Assembly: GCA_027346205.1 (NCBI GenBank)
Contig: DAIESR010000320.1
Span: forward strand, 1 to 8,504
Direction: 5' to 3'
DNA length: 8,504 bases
DNA from: Beijerinckiaceae bacterium
GTDB lineage: Bacteria; Pseudomonadota; Alphaproteobacteria; Rhizobiales; Beijerinckiaceae
Shown piece after piece: positions 1 through 8,504 of this stretch (position 1 is the stretch's first letter; the number at the start of each line of letters is the position of its first letter). Below the pieces are notes generated by a model, which saw nothing but the letters and a program-made list of their open reading frames with translations, made no database searches and was not told where the DNA came from. The position numbers and the translations under genes were made by a program.

Positions 1-1
1 A

Positions 2-1927
2 AACTTCGCCCTGCTGGAGCTCACGCTCGATCATCTCAACCAAGGTCTTGCGATGGTGGATCCGGCTGGGCAAATCCTGATCTGGAACAAACGAGCGTTG
101 GAATACGCCGGCGTCGATCGTAACAAATTCCAACTGCCGGCCTCAGCCAAGGACGTGTTTCGCGAGCAAATGGCGAATGGCGAATTCGGCGAGGGCGGAT
201 CATTGCTGCCCCAAGACGTCCTCAACTATTTCCTGAAAGGCCTTGAAAACCTCAAGCCGTCCTACATACGCCGGCGGCCCAATGGCACGGTTCTGGAAGT
301 CCGGACCGAGCCGCTGCCAAATGGCGGCTATGTCCAAACCTATACGGACATCAGCGAAATCTCCCATGCGAAGGAGGCAGCAGAGGAAGCGGCGCGTGCG
401 AAATCGGCCTTCTTGGCCACGATGAGCCATGAGATCAGAACGCCGCTCAACGGCGTTCTCGGCATCGCCACCTTGCTGAACAGGTCGCCGCTGAGCGCCG
501 AGCAGCGCAATTGGGTGCGCATCATTCTCGAAAGCGGCGATGCGCTGATGAGCATCATCAACGACATTCTCGATTTTTCGAAATTCGAATCCGGCGCGAT
601 CGAATTCGACGCCACGCCCGTTCTCCTCGCCGATCTCGCCCATTCGGTGCTCGACGTCATCGAGGTCCAGGCACGTCACAAGAACCTCAAACTCGCAGCC
701 GTCCTCGCCGAGGATACGCCTTTGTGCGTGAAGGCCGATGCCAAACGGCTCAGGCAGATCTTGATCAACCTCCTCGGCAATGCGGTGAAATTCACCGATG
801 AGGGCTCGGTGACGCTTCTGCTTCATTCCGTCACCCAGGACGAAAATGCGCATCTCAGATTCGAGATCAAGGACACCGGCATTGGCATAGCTCCCGAGAA
901 ACGTGACAAGCTCTTTCTCGAATTTTCTCAAGTCGACGCGACGATCAACCGGCGCTTCGGCGGCACCGGCCTCGGGCTTGCCATCTGCAAGAAGATCATT
1001 GCCGCGATGGGCGGCCGGATCGGCGTCGATAGTGTCGAAGGCGAAGGAAGCTGCTTCTGGTTCGAGATCGATGCACCGGTCTGCGAGGCGCCGAGCGAAA
1101 GACCGACGTTGCGCCATGCGGTCGATGACGTCGGCCGCGCCTATCGGATTCTGGTCGTCGAAGACATGCCGGTCAACCGCATCGTGGCGCGCGGCATGCT
1201 GAATTCGCTCGGCCATAGCGTCGAGCTTGCCGGCGACGGCCTGGAGGCCCTGGAAAAGCTGAAGGCCGACTCCTACGACCTTATCCTCATGGACATGCAA
1301 ATGCCGAAGATGAACGGGCTCGACGCAACCCGCGCGATCAGAGCATGGGGTGGCGACTATGAGGGCCTGCCAATCGTCGCTATGACGGCCAATGCATTCC
1401 AATCCGACCGCCTGGAATGCCTCGCCGCAGGCATGAATGATTTCGTCGCAAAGCCAATCGAGCTGAACGAACTTGATGCCGCGATCCGTCGGGTCATGCC
1501 CTTGGGAGATGACCAGCACGCATCGCTCGCGCCAGCTGCCGCGCTCTGCGACACCCACAAGCTTTCGAACCTCACCAATTATATCGGGATCAACGGCCTC
1601 GCCGAGATCCTGGAGGAGTTCCTGACCGATTCGGCACGATTCCTCGACGAAATCGAAACCGCGGCAGCAACGCAATCCGCCGATTGCGGTATCACCGGGC
1701 TCGATTCGCTGATCGAAGCCATGACGACTTTGGGATTGGTCGAAGCCGCCGCGGCAGCGAATCTTTTGCGCTCCGACTTGATCCAATCCTGCGAGCTTAC
1801 CGAGGATTCCATGAAAGATCTTCGGAAGACGGTCGATACATCGATCGCGGAAGCGCGCGCCTGGCTCGCCGAACATAGCAGACAGGCGACCGACACAATG
1901 GCCGCGGCGCCTCTCACTGTTTCTTAA
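2..1927 (+). CDS. Hybrid sensor histidine kinase (PAS-HisKA-HATPase_c-REC), 5' truncated by window edge
   Basis: A two-component sensor kinase that autophosphorylates on His and passes phosphate to its own receiver domain. The reading frame is open from base 2, upstream of the Met at 53, and the residues before that Met (LELTLDHLNQGLAMV) already belong to a PAS_7-type domain, so the true start lies outside the window. Counting from the Met at 53: PAS to about residue 100, then a short coiled-coil linker; HisKA H-box SHEIRTPLNG with phospho-His at 126 (bases 428-430); HATPase_c with N-box NLLGNAVKF, G1 DTGIGIAP and G2 GTGLGLAI; receiver starting RILVVEDMPVNR with phospho-Asp 414 in LILMDMQMP (1292-1294), MTAN and AKPI. 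About 130 residues follow the receiver and resemble an Hpt domain lacking its His. No membrane segment is visible in this part, so a cytoplasmic kinase is possible. Its signal and its partner are unknown, and no response regulator gene is in view. The stop is TAA. Confidence 0.93.
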   Translation, partial: NFALLELTLDHLNQGLAMVDPAGQILIWNKRALEYAGVDRNKFQLPASAKDVFREQMANGEFGEGGSLLPQDVLNYFLKGLENLKPSYIRRRPNGTVLEVRTEPLPNGGYVQTYTDISEISHAKEAAEEAARAKSAFLATMSHEIRTPLNGVLGIATLLNRSPLSAEQRNWVRIILESGDALMSIINDILDFSKFESGAIEFDATPVLLADLAHSVLDVIEVQARHKNLKLAAVLAEDTPLCVKADAKRLRQILINLLGNAVKFTDEGSVTLLLHSVTQDENAHLRFEIKDTGIGIAPEKRDKLFLEFSQVDATINRRFGGTGLGLAICKKIIAAMGGRIGVDSVEGEGSCFWFEIDAPVCEAPSERPTLRHAVDDVGRAYRILVVEDMPVNRIVARGMLNSLGHSVELAGDGLEALEKLKADSYDLILMDMQMPKMNGLDATRAIRAWGGDYEGLPIVAMTANAFQSDRLECLAAGMNDFVAKPIELNELDAAIRRVMPLGDDQHASLAPAAALCDTHKLSNLTNYIGINGLAEILEEFLTDSARFLDEIETAAATQSADCGITGLDSLIEAMTTLGLVEAAAAANLLRSDLIQSCELTEDSMKDLRKTVDTSIAEARAWLAEHSRQATDTMAAAPLTVS

Positions 1928-2043
1928 AATTTATCTAACACGCTTCTTAGAATTCGAGGCTTGTAACCCACGCGGGCTTAGGGTCCGCCTTGTAGCATGC
2001 TCCCCTGCCTCATGCGTATGGCCAAGCCGATCGTCCGGCTTCC

Positions 2044-2050
2044 AAGGGAG
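2044..2050 (+). promoter_or_regulatory. Ribosome binding site deciding the start of the small ORF at 2057
   Basis: AAGGGAG sits 6 bases before the ATG at 2057. This favours that ATG over an in-frame ATG at 1997, which would add 20 unrelated-looking residues and has no comparable purine-rich site. Confidence 0.6.
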
Positions 2051-2056
2051 CGCTTT

Positions 2057-2437
2057 ATGTCACAAGGGTTCCGAGCCTATCAAGAATTCCATGATCCCGA
2101 ACGAGAGTTCGAAGACGAGAACGCCGTCGATGTCGCCAGCGCGGTGCAACGCACCCGCGATTTCGACATGATGTGCGAAGACATAGATCTCTTCTGCGAA
2201 AGCCATCTCGATCTCGCGAGCGAAGCTGCCTTGCGGCGCAAGCAGCAGATGCAAAAGCGGCTCGCCTTCGTGCAGGATCTATGGAACGACGCGGACCGCT
2301 TCGACGCGGTGGTCGCGAGCGGCCGCTATCTCAAATTGTGCAATCTCACCGAGTGGATCAGCGATTCTGACGAACGCGCCTGGGCGCGCGTCAAAAACGA
2401 GATCCTTGCCGCCTCGAAGGCCGCCGCCCGCACATGA
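2057..2437 (+). CDS. Hypothetical charged small protein, 126 aa
   Basis: I do not recognise a family. The protein starts MSQGFRAYQEFHDPEREF and is rich in Glu, Asp and Arg. It lacks a signal peptide and membrane segments, and most of residues 20-126 look helical. There are three scattered cysteines (in MMCED, LFCES and KLCNL), none in a CxxC pair, so a metal site is not obvious. The start is supported by AAGGGAG six bases upstream; the in-frame ATG at 1997 is possible but less likely. It follows the kinase gene on the same strand after 129 bases and converges on the hydrogenase maturation protease, with 55 bases between the two stops. No intrinsic terminator is visible in either gap. Its codon use is like that of its neighbours, so it is probably a real gene. 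A role in hydrogenase function or in kinase signalling would be guesswork from location. Confidence 0.7.
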   Translation: MSQGFRAYQEFHDPEREFEDENAVDVASAVQRTRDFDMMCEDIDLFCESHLDLASEAALRRKQQMQKRLAFVQDLWNDADRFDAVVASGRYLKLCNLTEWISDSDERAWARVKNEILAASKAAART

Positions 2438-2492
2438 CGCAGCGCAGACGCGACGCGAAAGCCGACCGGCCCGACAAAGGTTTGCTCCTGAC

Positions 2493-2969
2493 CTATCGGA
2501 CCTCGGTACACAGTCGCGCCAAAAGCTCTTGCGCGCCTGCCGCGACTTCCGGCGTCAGCGGCGCACCAATCTCGCATGAGCTGATCTCCACCGTATAGAC
2601 GATGCATCGGCGCGGCAATCGCTTGAGCGCACGCGCAAGCTCGATCGCCTCCGCCAAGCCGAAGCCATGCGTCGAGACAAAAGTCTTGCCCTGCGGCAAG
2701 GGCGCAGAGGAAACATCAAAGCATTGGATTGTGCCGATTGGCGCTCCGGACATGGCCGCATCCAGCAGCCAGACAATGTCTGCACCGGCGAAGCAGTCGA
2801 GCAGGCGCGCAGCTTCACCACTTTCTTCGAATATCTCCATATTCGGGATATCATAGTCCCGCAATCTCTCGGCCACGACACGGCCGACGGCATCATCGCC
2901 GCGATCCCTGTTGCCTATGCCAATGATCAGCCGGCGCCCCTGCGGCGCATGTGTTCTGGCATCATCCAC
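2493..2969 (-). CDS. [NiFe]-hydrogenase maturation endopeptidase (peptidase family M52)
   Basis: This protease removes the C-terminal tail of the hydrogenase large subunit once nickel is in the active site, letting the subunit fold and join the small subunit. The protein has 158 residues, the usual size of the family. It begins with the signature [16 protein letters not shown]. The three nickel-sensing positions known from E. coli HybD (Glu16, Asp62, His93) correspond here to Asp26 in the GDD motif, Asp70 in WLLDA and His101 in STHGFGL; the Asp-for-Glu variant is common in proteases serving soluble bidirectional enzymes. The start is GTG at 2969, overlapping the hydA stop by 8 bases. It is needed because the signature begins only 13 residues in and no nearer ATG precedes it. 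The upstream Shine-Dalgarno is weak, so translation is probably coupled to hydA. It is the last gene of the operon and most likely processes the adjacent HydA. Confidence 0.9.
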   Translation of the reverse strand: MDDARTHAPQGRRLIIGIGNRDRGDDAVGRVVAERLRDYDIPNMEIFEESGEAARLLDCFAGADIVWLLDAAMSGAPIGTIQCFDVSSAPLPQGKTFVSTHGFGLAEAIELARALKRLPRRCIVYTVEISSCEIGAPLTPEVAAGAQELLARLCTEVR

Positions 2970-4251
2970 GGTCGATCTCGAGCTTCAGGAAATGCGTCGC
3001 GCAAGAAATGCAGGGGTCGTAATTGCGCACCATTTGCTCGCATTTCCGACGCAGAAGATCATCCGACAGATCGAGCCAGCCATTGATGCAGATTTTCAGA
3101 TCCTCCTCGATGCTCGGCTGATTCTGCGAGGTCGGCGGCACGATACGTGCGTCGAGAATTGTGCCGTCGGCATCGATCTCGTAGCGATGATAGAGCAGGC
3201 CGCGCGGCGCCTCCGTGCAGGCCTGGCCTATGCCCGCCCGCACCGTCACTTCAACGGCCGGCTTGTCCGGCTCTTCATAATTCTCGATCAGCCGCAGTGC
3301 CTCATCGCAGGCATAGAACACCTCCAGACTGCGCACGATGATGCTTTGATAGGGATTGTGGCAGATCGGACCGAGGCCCACTTCCTGCGCGGCCTCCCGC
3401 GCAAGCGGCGACAGCCTCTCGAAATTCAGGGCATAGCGCGCGAGCGGCCCGGCGAGATAGGCGCCGCCGCCGCGGATGCGAGCATGGAGAGCGGTCGAAT
3501 GGGCGACATGCACCTCCTCGAAATGCTCCTCGAAATCGCGCGCAGCAATATCGATTCCCTTACTCGATTTGATGCGTCCTTCATTGAAAGGATATTCATC
3601 CGGCGGCGACAAGGCGACGAATTCATAGTCTCTGTCGCAATCGGGAAAATCAAACCCGGCCGCCCAATAGACGGTTTCGAGCGCCGCGTCACGCGCATGT
3701 TTCAGGCGTTCGGCAAGGGTTGCAAGATCGCGCCGCCGTGGAACCTTGTAGAAGCCACCGACGCGCACATTGATGGGATGGACCTCGCGCCCGCCGAGCA
3801 AAGCGATCAGCTCATTGCCCGCCTTCTTGAGCTGCAAGCCGCGCTCCAAGATCTGCGGATGATCGCGCGCCATATCCGTCGCACCATCATAGCCGAGGAA
3901 GTCTGGCGCATGCAGCAGATAGATATGCAGCGCATGGCTCTCGATCCATTCGCCACAATAGATGAGCCGGCGCAGATCGCGCAGCGGGCCATCGACCGAG
4001 ATACCGAACAAAGCCTCCATGGCGTGGATGGAACTCATCTGATAGGCGACAGGGCAGATGCCGCAAATGCGCGCGGTAATATCGGGAACCTCCCGATAGG
4101 CTCTGCCGCGCAAAAAGGCCTCGAAGAAACGCGGTGGCTCGAAGATCTTCAACTCCGCCGTCTTGACCACGCCGTCGCGGATTGTCACGCGCAACGCGCC
4201 CTCGCCTTCGACGCGAGCGAGATTCTCTACTCTGATCGTCCTATCGGTCAT
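2962..4251 (-). CDS. hydA: Group 3b [NiFe]-hydrogenase large (alpha) subunit
   Basis: Catalytic subunit that carries the Ni-Fe centre, cleaving or forming H2 in the cytoplasm. It has 429 residues from the chosen start, normal for the soluble group 3 large subunits. The N-terminal metal motif RICGICP gives Cys63 and Cys66. The C-terminal motif DPCISCATH gives Cys414 and Cys417, with His420 marking the processing site. So all four Ni ligands are present and the gene looks functional. Nine residues (FLKLEIDRG) follow His420 and should be removed by the protease encoded next. The N-terminus has the usual RVEGEG stretch. The start is ATG 4251, with GGAAAG eight bases upstream (4260-4265); an ATG at 4290 in frame would lengthen the overlap with hydD and add 13 residues before the conserved region. 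It overlaps hydD by 11 bases. Group 3b rather than 3d is inferred from the neighbours HydB and HydG and from the absence of HoxF/HoxU-like genes. Confidence 0.95.
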   Translation of the reverse strand: MTDRTIRVENLARVEGEGALRVTIRDGVVKTAELKIFEPPRFFEAFLRGRAYREVPDITARICGICPVAYQMSSIHAMEALFGISVDGPLRDLRRLIYCGEWIESHALHIYLLHAPDFLGYDGATDMARDHPQILERGLQLKKAGNELIALLGGREVHPINVRVGGFYKVPRRRDLATLAERLKHARDAALETVYWAAGFDFPDCDRDYEFVALSPPDEYPFNEGRIKSSKGIDIAARDFEEHFEEVHVAHSTALHARIRGGGAYLAGPLARYALNFERLSPLAREAAQEVGLGPICHNPYQSIIVRSLEVFYACDEALRLIENYEEPDKPAVEVTVRAGIGQACTEAPRGLLYHRYEIDADGTILDARIVPPTSQNQPSIEEDLKICINGWLDLSDDLLRRKCEQMVRNYDPCISCATHFLKLEIDRG

Positions 4252-5023
4252 GTTTCGCACTTTCCGTGCTGAACGGCTCGGCAGCGGCATTGAAGGTGCG
4301 ATAGAGGCGAACGATGTCGCGCTCGCCGACGCCGAGTTCGCTCAACTCATGGCTTAGCGCTGTCATATTGGGGCTTTCCATCGGCCCAAAACAACCATAG
4401 CAGCCGCGATCATACGAAGGGCAAAGCGCGCCGCATCCGGCATGGGTCACCGGGCCAAGACAGGGTGTGCCATGCGCGACCATCACGCAAACATTGCCCT
4501 TGAGCTTGCATTCGATGCAGACGCTATGGGCCGGCACGATGGGGTTACGCCCAATGAGGAATGCGCTGACCACTTCGAGCAATTGCGCCTTGTTGATTGG
4601 GCAGCCATGCAATTCGAAATCGACGGCGACATGGGCCGAGATCGGGGTCGAGGTGGCCAGCGTCTCGATATAGTCTGGCCGCGCATAGACGATCGAGATG
4701 AACTCGCGCACGTCCTTGAAATTGCGCAGGGCCTGAATGCCGCCCGCCGTGGCGCAGGCACCTATGGTGACGAGCTGGCGAGAGCGGCGCCGTACCTCCT
4801 TGATGCGTGTGACGTCGTGCGCCGTCGTGATAGAGCCTTCGACCAGCGAGAGGTCATAGGGGCCCGGCTGCAGCGCCGAACTTGCTTCGAGAAAATAGGC
4901 GATATCGACCGCACCGATCAGTCCGACGAGTTCATCCTCGCAATCGAGAAGCGACAATTGGCAGCCGTCGCAGGAGGCGAATTTCCACACGGCGAGCGTC
5001 GGCTTGCGCAGTTTGACCGGCAT
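4241..5023 (-). CDS. hydD: Group 3b [NiFe]-hydrogenase small (delta) subunit
   Basis: Electron-transfer subunit that docks onto HydA and carries Fe-S clusters from the active site towards HydG/HydB. It has 260 residues with no Tat signal, as expected for a cytoplasmic enzyme. Proximal cluster ligands are visible as Cys18 and Cys21 (SCDGCQLS), Cys90 (IGACATAGG) and Cys141 (HGCPINK). VEGSITT contributes Glu62, the conserved residue on the proton path near the active site. A second Cys-rich half ([38 protein letters not shown]) provides enough ligands for two further clusters. The ATG at 5023 has the strong site AAGGAGA within the last codons of hydG, and the two genes are separated by one base. 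Oxidoreductase NADH-ubiquinone 20 kDa-like fold is the family assignment. Confidence 0.94.
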   Translation of the reverse strand: MPVKLRKPTLAVWKFASCDGCQLSLLDCEDELVGLIGAVDIAYFLEASSALQPGPYDLSLVEGSITTAHDVTRIKEVRRRSRQLVTIGACATAGGIQALRNFKDVREFISIVYARPDYIETLATSTPISAHVAVDFELHGCPINKAQLLEVVSAFLIGRNPIVPAHSVCIECKLKGNVCVMVAHGTPCLGPVTHAGCGALCPSYDRGCYGCFGPMESPNMTALSHELSELGVGERDIVRLYRTFNAAAEPFSTESAKHDR

Positions 5024-5024
5024 G

Positions 5025-5865
<841 letters not shown>

Positions 5866-5888
<23 letters not shown>

Positions 5889-6342
5889 CGAGCATCTGGA
5901 GCTGGGCGCTTTCCAGCCGCCGCAGCAGAATGGGGACGAAGCGCTTCATGAGATCATAACCGAGATCGTGATCGCGCTCGCATTTCTGGCGCAGGCAATT
6001 GGCGTTTATGGCTATGGCATGGGTCAATTCGAGCGCGCGCGCATCATGAGTCCAATGGCTCTGCGGCATGAGCCAGAACATGCCCAGCACGTCACTTTCG
6101 CCAATCGTCTGGAACGTAAGCGTGGCGCGTCCAGGCGCCACGACTTCGAGCGCCACGCGGCCATACCGAACGAGATAGAACCACTCGGCCGGATCGCCGT
6201 CGTGGAAGAGATATTGTCCCGCCTCGAAGATGATCATTTTCGCGCAGCCGCCGACGAGCGGCCGGAACGCTTCCTCGAGGTCCGAGAAGAACTTGTGCTC
6301 GACGAGGACTTGCCCTGTATCTGCCAAAGCTCTTGCCCTCAC
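5866..6342 (-). CDS. Stand-alone cyclic-nucleotide-binding-fold (CRP/FNR sensor domain) protein, no HTH
   Basis: A 158-residue protein made of only the CRP-type beta-barrel and the long dimerisation helix. Residues 36-105 carry the barrel ([18 protein letters not shown], then [12 protein letters not shown]). The helix near 115-155 ends [11 protein letters not shown], where CRP-family regulators would go on into their helix-turn-helix; here the stop comes three residues later. It should therefore not bind DNA. In the nucleotide pocket, my alignment puts Met and Trp where CRP has the cAMP-binding Glu72 and Arg82, so cAMP binding is doubtful. Cysteines are at 33, 116 and 121. The start is GTG 6342 in a GTGA overlap with the hydB stop. 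It lies between hydB and hydG, which argues for a structural or regulatory role in the hydrogenase complex. Similar small CRP-fold genes are, from memory, found in other group 3b operons. The ligand and partner are unknown. Confidence 0.85.
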
Positions 6343-7472
6343 TTCACTTCGCTTTCTCGAATCGCGTGCACTTCCTCGGTAATGTCAATGCCGACCGGAC
6401 ACCAGCTGATGCAGCGGCCGCAGCCGACGCATCCCGATGTGCCGAACTGATCGAACCAAGTCGAAAGCTTATGCGTCATCCACTGACGATAGCGTGATTT
6501 CGGCGAATTGCGCACGCTGCCGCCATGGAGATAGGAGAAATCCATGGTGAAGCAGGAATCCCACCGGCGTCTGCGTTCAGCTTTCTCTCCCGCAAGATCG
6601 CTCGCATCCTCGACGGAGGTGCAAAAGCAAGTGGGACAGACCATGGTGCAATTGGCGCAGGTGAGACAGCGCTGTGCCACCTCGTCCCAACGCTTATGAT
6701 CGAGATTGCGCGCCAAAAGCTCCTTGAGGCCGTCGGCCTCCATCTTGCGGCCCATATTCGCGGCCGTGTTTGCCACGACAGCCTCGGCCTGCGCACGATC
6801 TTCGGACGAAGCCTCGCGCGACGAAACCTCGGCGAGCAGCTCCACGCCCTCTACGCTGCCGATCTCGACGAGAAACGAATGGACGTCGCTCTCGATCAAT
6901 TCGGTCAGAGAAAGATCGAAGCCGGCTTCGACCTTGGGTCCCGTGTTCATGGATGCGCAGAAGCAGGTGCCGCCAGCATGGCTGCAATTTAGCGCGATGA
7001 TGAAGGCACCCTCGCGGCGACGGCGATAATGCGGATCGGTGAAACTGTCGCCGAGGAAGACGCGATCCTGAATCGCGATCGCTTTGAGCTCGCAGGCGCG
7101 CACGCCAAGGAAAGCAAAGCGCGGCAGCGTCTCATCCGGCGCGATGATCTCGAAGCCCCGCTCACGCTTTTCGGCGCGCCAGAGCGACAGCATGGGCGGA
7201 TGCAGATAGTGCTTCCAGGACTGCGGCCCGACCGCATAGCCAAACAGCCTGTCATCGCCACGCTGGACAAGGCGATAGCGCCCGCCATCCTGCTCATCGC
7301 TCCAGCCGCGCGGCAGATCCGCGATCGTGTCGATATCGTCATAGACAATCGCCTGATCGCGCAAAGTCGGCCCGATGAGGCGGAAGTCGCGGCGCTTCAG
7401 CCCGAAGAGCAAGGCCGCGAGCCCTTCGAGCGTGATGACGGCCTGCTCGCCCAGCTGCACGATCTCGAACAT
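6339..7472 (-). CDS. hydB: Group 3b hydrogenase beta subunit, 4Fe-4S dicluster protein
   Basis: Iron-sulfur subunit of the soluble hydrogenase, related to anaerobic sulfite reductase subunit A (AsrA); it sits at the electron-exit end of the complex with HydG. It has 377 residues from the chosen start. The C-terminal part holds two ferredoxin-like cluster motifs: Cys269/272/275/279 ([12 protein letters not shown]) and Cys348/351/354/358 ([12 protein letters not shown]). Family-typical [16 protein letters not shown] and a Cys-rich segment, [10 protein letters not shown], lie in the middle. Additional cysteines 282, 284 and 307 may bind metal as well. The start chosen is ATG 7472, followed by FEIVQL and preceded by GGAAAAG. 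An in-frame GTG at 7520 would add 16 basic residues without a better site. It is the first gene of the operon, downstream of a FNR/FixK-like box. In related archaeal enzymes this subunit set also reduces sulfur in vitro; that activity is not shown here. Confidence 0.92.
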   Translation of the reverse strand: MFEIVQLGEQAVITLEGLAALLFGLKRRDFRLIGPTLRDQAIVYDDIDTIADLPRGWSDEQDGGRYRLVQRGDDRLFGYAVGPQSWKHYLHPPMLSLWRAEKRERGFEIIAPDETLPRFAFLGVRACELKAIAIQDRVFLGDSFTDPHYRRRREGAFIIALNCSHAGGTCFCASMNTGPKVEAGFDLSLTELIESDVHSFLVEIGSVEGVELLAEVSSREASSEDRAQAEAVVANTAANMGRKMEADGLKELLARNLDHKRWDEVAQRCLTCANCTMVCPTCFCTSVEDASDLAGEKAERRRRWDSCFTMDFSYLHGGSVRNSPKSRYRQWMTHKLSTWFDQFGTSGCVGCGRCISWCPVGIDITEEVHAIRESEVK

Positions 7473-7533
7473 GGCTTTTCCGTAAGAATGCCGCGCTGAC
7501 CTTTGCTTTTGCATGCGCACTCATGCGCGGTCG

Positions 7534-7547
7534 TTGATCTCGATCAT
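7534..7547 (-). promoter_or_regulatory. FNR/FixK-type box upstream of hydB
   Basis: TTGATCTCGATCAT on the plus strand (ATGATCGAGATCAA read towards hydB) matches TTGAT-N4-ATCAA at 9 of 10 positions. It is separated from the hydB ATG by 61 bases. If the regulator acted from -41.5, transcription would begin near 7499, about 27 bases before the ATG; the corresponding -10 region (around 7506-7511, CAAAAG) is weak. A caveat is that GATC-rich words are frequent in this window, so binding is unproven. Confidence 0.5.
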
Positions 7548-7640
7548 GGCCAGCCGGTGATCCGAGCGGAAGAGGTTTCGTCAGGCGCGATTCGCTGCAT
7601 AAAATTCTTGCACCATCACCTGCCCACTTACGATCAGCCG

Positions 7641-8504
7641 TCACGACCGATAATCGCCGTTGATCGCGACATATTCCTTGGTGAGATCGCAGGTCCAGAT
7701 CGTCGCCTGCCCCTTACCGAGGCCAAGATCGACGCGAATGTCGATTTCTGGCTGCCGCATCAGGGCCGAGACTTTGGCCTCGTCATAGGCAGGATCGCGC
7801 ATGCCCATATAGGCGACCCGGATATCGCCGAACCAGATCGCCAGACGGTCGCGATCGGCCGGCTCGCCCGCCTTGCCGACGGCCATGACGATGCGTCCCC
7901 AATTGGCATCCTCGCCCGCGATCGCCGTTTTGACCAAGGGCGAATTGGCGATCGACCGCGCCACTATCTTCGCGGATGATTTCCTCACCGCACCCGCAAC
8001 CGTGATCTTGACGAATTTACGCGCGCCTTCACCATCCTTCACCACCTGATGGGCGAGATCGAGAAGGACTTTATCGAGCGCGGCTCTGAACGGCTTCAAG
8101 CGGCGGTCGCCGGGCTCGACGATCTTCGGCGCGCCTCGGCTGGCGGCAGCCCCCGTCGCAAAGAGCAGCAGAGTGTCCGAGGTCGACGTGTCGCTATCGA
8201 CCGTGATCGCATTGAACGAAGTCTCGACGCCCCTGCTCAGCATAGCCTGCAAGGCTTCGGCACTGATCGGCGCATCGGTGAAGACGAAAGAGAGCATGGT
8301 CGCCATATCAGGTGCGATCATGCCGGCGCCTTTCGCCATGCCTGCGATCGTGACTTCGATGCCACCGAGAAGCGCCTTGGCGGTTGCAACCTTGGGATAG
8401 GTGTCGGTCGTCATGATGGCCTTGGCGGCCTCGAAGAGCCCGTCGGGCGATGCTGCTGCGACGAGCTTTTCAAACTGGCCTTCGAATTTCGTCGCATCGA
8501 GCGG
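7641..8504 (-). CDS. argJ: Glutamate N-acetyltransferase / amino-acid N-acetyltransferase (ArgJ), N-terminus outside window
   Basis: Bifunctional or monofunctional ornithine acetyltransferase of arginine biosynthesis: it moves the acetyl group from N-acetylornithine to glutamate, and in bifunctional forms also uses acetyl-CoA. The frame is open to the window end and 287 C-terminal residues are present out of about 400 usual. The sequence [10 protein letters not shown] (start of the last codons 8420 downwards) and [14 protein letters not shown] are signatures. The self-cleavage site is the Ala-Thr bond in MATML; the Thr codon at 8300-8298 supplies the nucleophile of the beta chain. ANWGRIVMA and the C-terminal [10 protein letters not shown] are also typical, so the end is intact. 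The Met at 8414 is internal, not the start. It lies 168 bases upstream of hydB on the same strand and is a housekeeping gene; no terminator is visible after its TGA. Confidence 0.95.
   Translation of the reverse strand, partial: PLDATKFEGQFEKLVAAASPDGLFEAAKAIMTTDTYPKVATAKALLGGIEVTIAGMAKGAGMIAPDMATMLSFVFTDAPISAEALQAMLSRGVETSFNAITVDSDTSTSDTLLLFATGAAASRGAPKIVEPGDRRLKPFRAALDKVLLDLAHQVVKDGEGARKFVKITVAGAVRKSSAKIVARSIANSPLVKTAIAGEDANWGRIVMAVGKAGEPADRDRLAIWFGDIRVAYMGMRDPAYDEAKVSALMRQPEIDIRVDLGLGKGQATIWTCDLTKEYVAINGDYRS

Noticed and set aside
200..1876. Long open frame (558 codons) on the minus strand opposite the histidine kinase.
   Set aside because: The plus strand has every kinase and receiver motif in order. 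The antisense frame has no recognisable domain and is the expected by-product of GC-rich codon bias.
2438..2492. Possible bidirectional terminator between the convergent small gene and the protease gene.
   Set aside because: No stable GC-rich stem followed by a T-run is visible on either strand.
2911..4272. Long open frame (453 codons) on the plus strand opposite hydA.
   Set aside because: The minus strand carries intact NiFe ligand motifs; the antisense translation shows no family features, and no ribosome binding site was evident.
7512..7528. Repeated GCGCATG words, spaced by a few bases, between the FNR-like box and hydB.
   Set aside because: Only two short copies, overlapping self-complementary GC-rich sequence; not enough for an operator or repeat call.
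7609..7626. Possible sigma-54 (-24/-12) promoter upstream of hydB, reading TGGGCA...GTGCA on the minus strand.
   Set aside because: The GG and GC elements are separated by 11 bases instead of the strictly required 10, and the -24 element matches poorly.

Overview
The window looks like a chromosomal segment of an alphaproteobacterium, most likely a Hyphomicrobiales (Rhizobiales) member; Beijerinckiaceae-like is a guess. The reasons are the high GC content, strong GC-rich codon bias, a PAS_7-type hybrid histidine kinase of the kind common in that class, and an FNR/FixK-type operator. All assignments come from reading motifs, not from database searches.

Layout. Positions 2-1927 (+) hold the 3' part of a hybrid sensor histidine kinase: PAS, HisKA, HATPase_c, receiver and a C-terminal tail that resembles a histidine phosphotransfer (Hpt) domain without its histidine. 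Positions 2057-2437 (+) hold a small charged protein of unknown function with a clear ribosome binding site. It converges on the end of a tightly packed minus-strand operon covering 7472-2493. Read in its own direction, the operon is hydB, a stand-alone cyclic-nucleotide-binding-fold protein, hydG, hydD, hydA and a hydrogenase maturation protease. Upstream of it on the same strand is the C-terminal two thirds of argJ (7641-8504), which runs off the window.

How the genes work together. HydB, HydG, HydD and HydA make a soluble four-subunit group 3b (NAD(P)-linked, 'sulfhydrogenase' type) [NiFe] hydrogenase. H2 is oxidised or evolved at the Ni-Fe site of HydA. Electrons pass through the Fe-S clusters of HydD and the Fe-S domains of HydB and HydG, and FAD in HydG exchanges hydride with NAD(P)H. 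The terminal gene encodes the endopeptidase that trims the HydA C-terminus after nickel insertion. No hypABCDEF genes are in view, so the general Ni-Fe(CN)2CO assembly machinery must be elsewhere.

Regulation. The 168-base gap between argJ and hydB holds a 9/10 match to the FNR/FixK consensus (7534-7547), which suggests anaerobic or microaerobic control. Inside the operon, genes overlap or abut by -23 to +1 bases, which points to translational coupling. The most unusual elements are the HTH-less CRP-fold protein lying between two hydrogenase subunits, the operator, and the Hpt-like tail of the kinase. The core system is a recognised hydrogenase class; I see no clearly novel multi-gene system.
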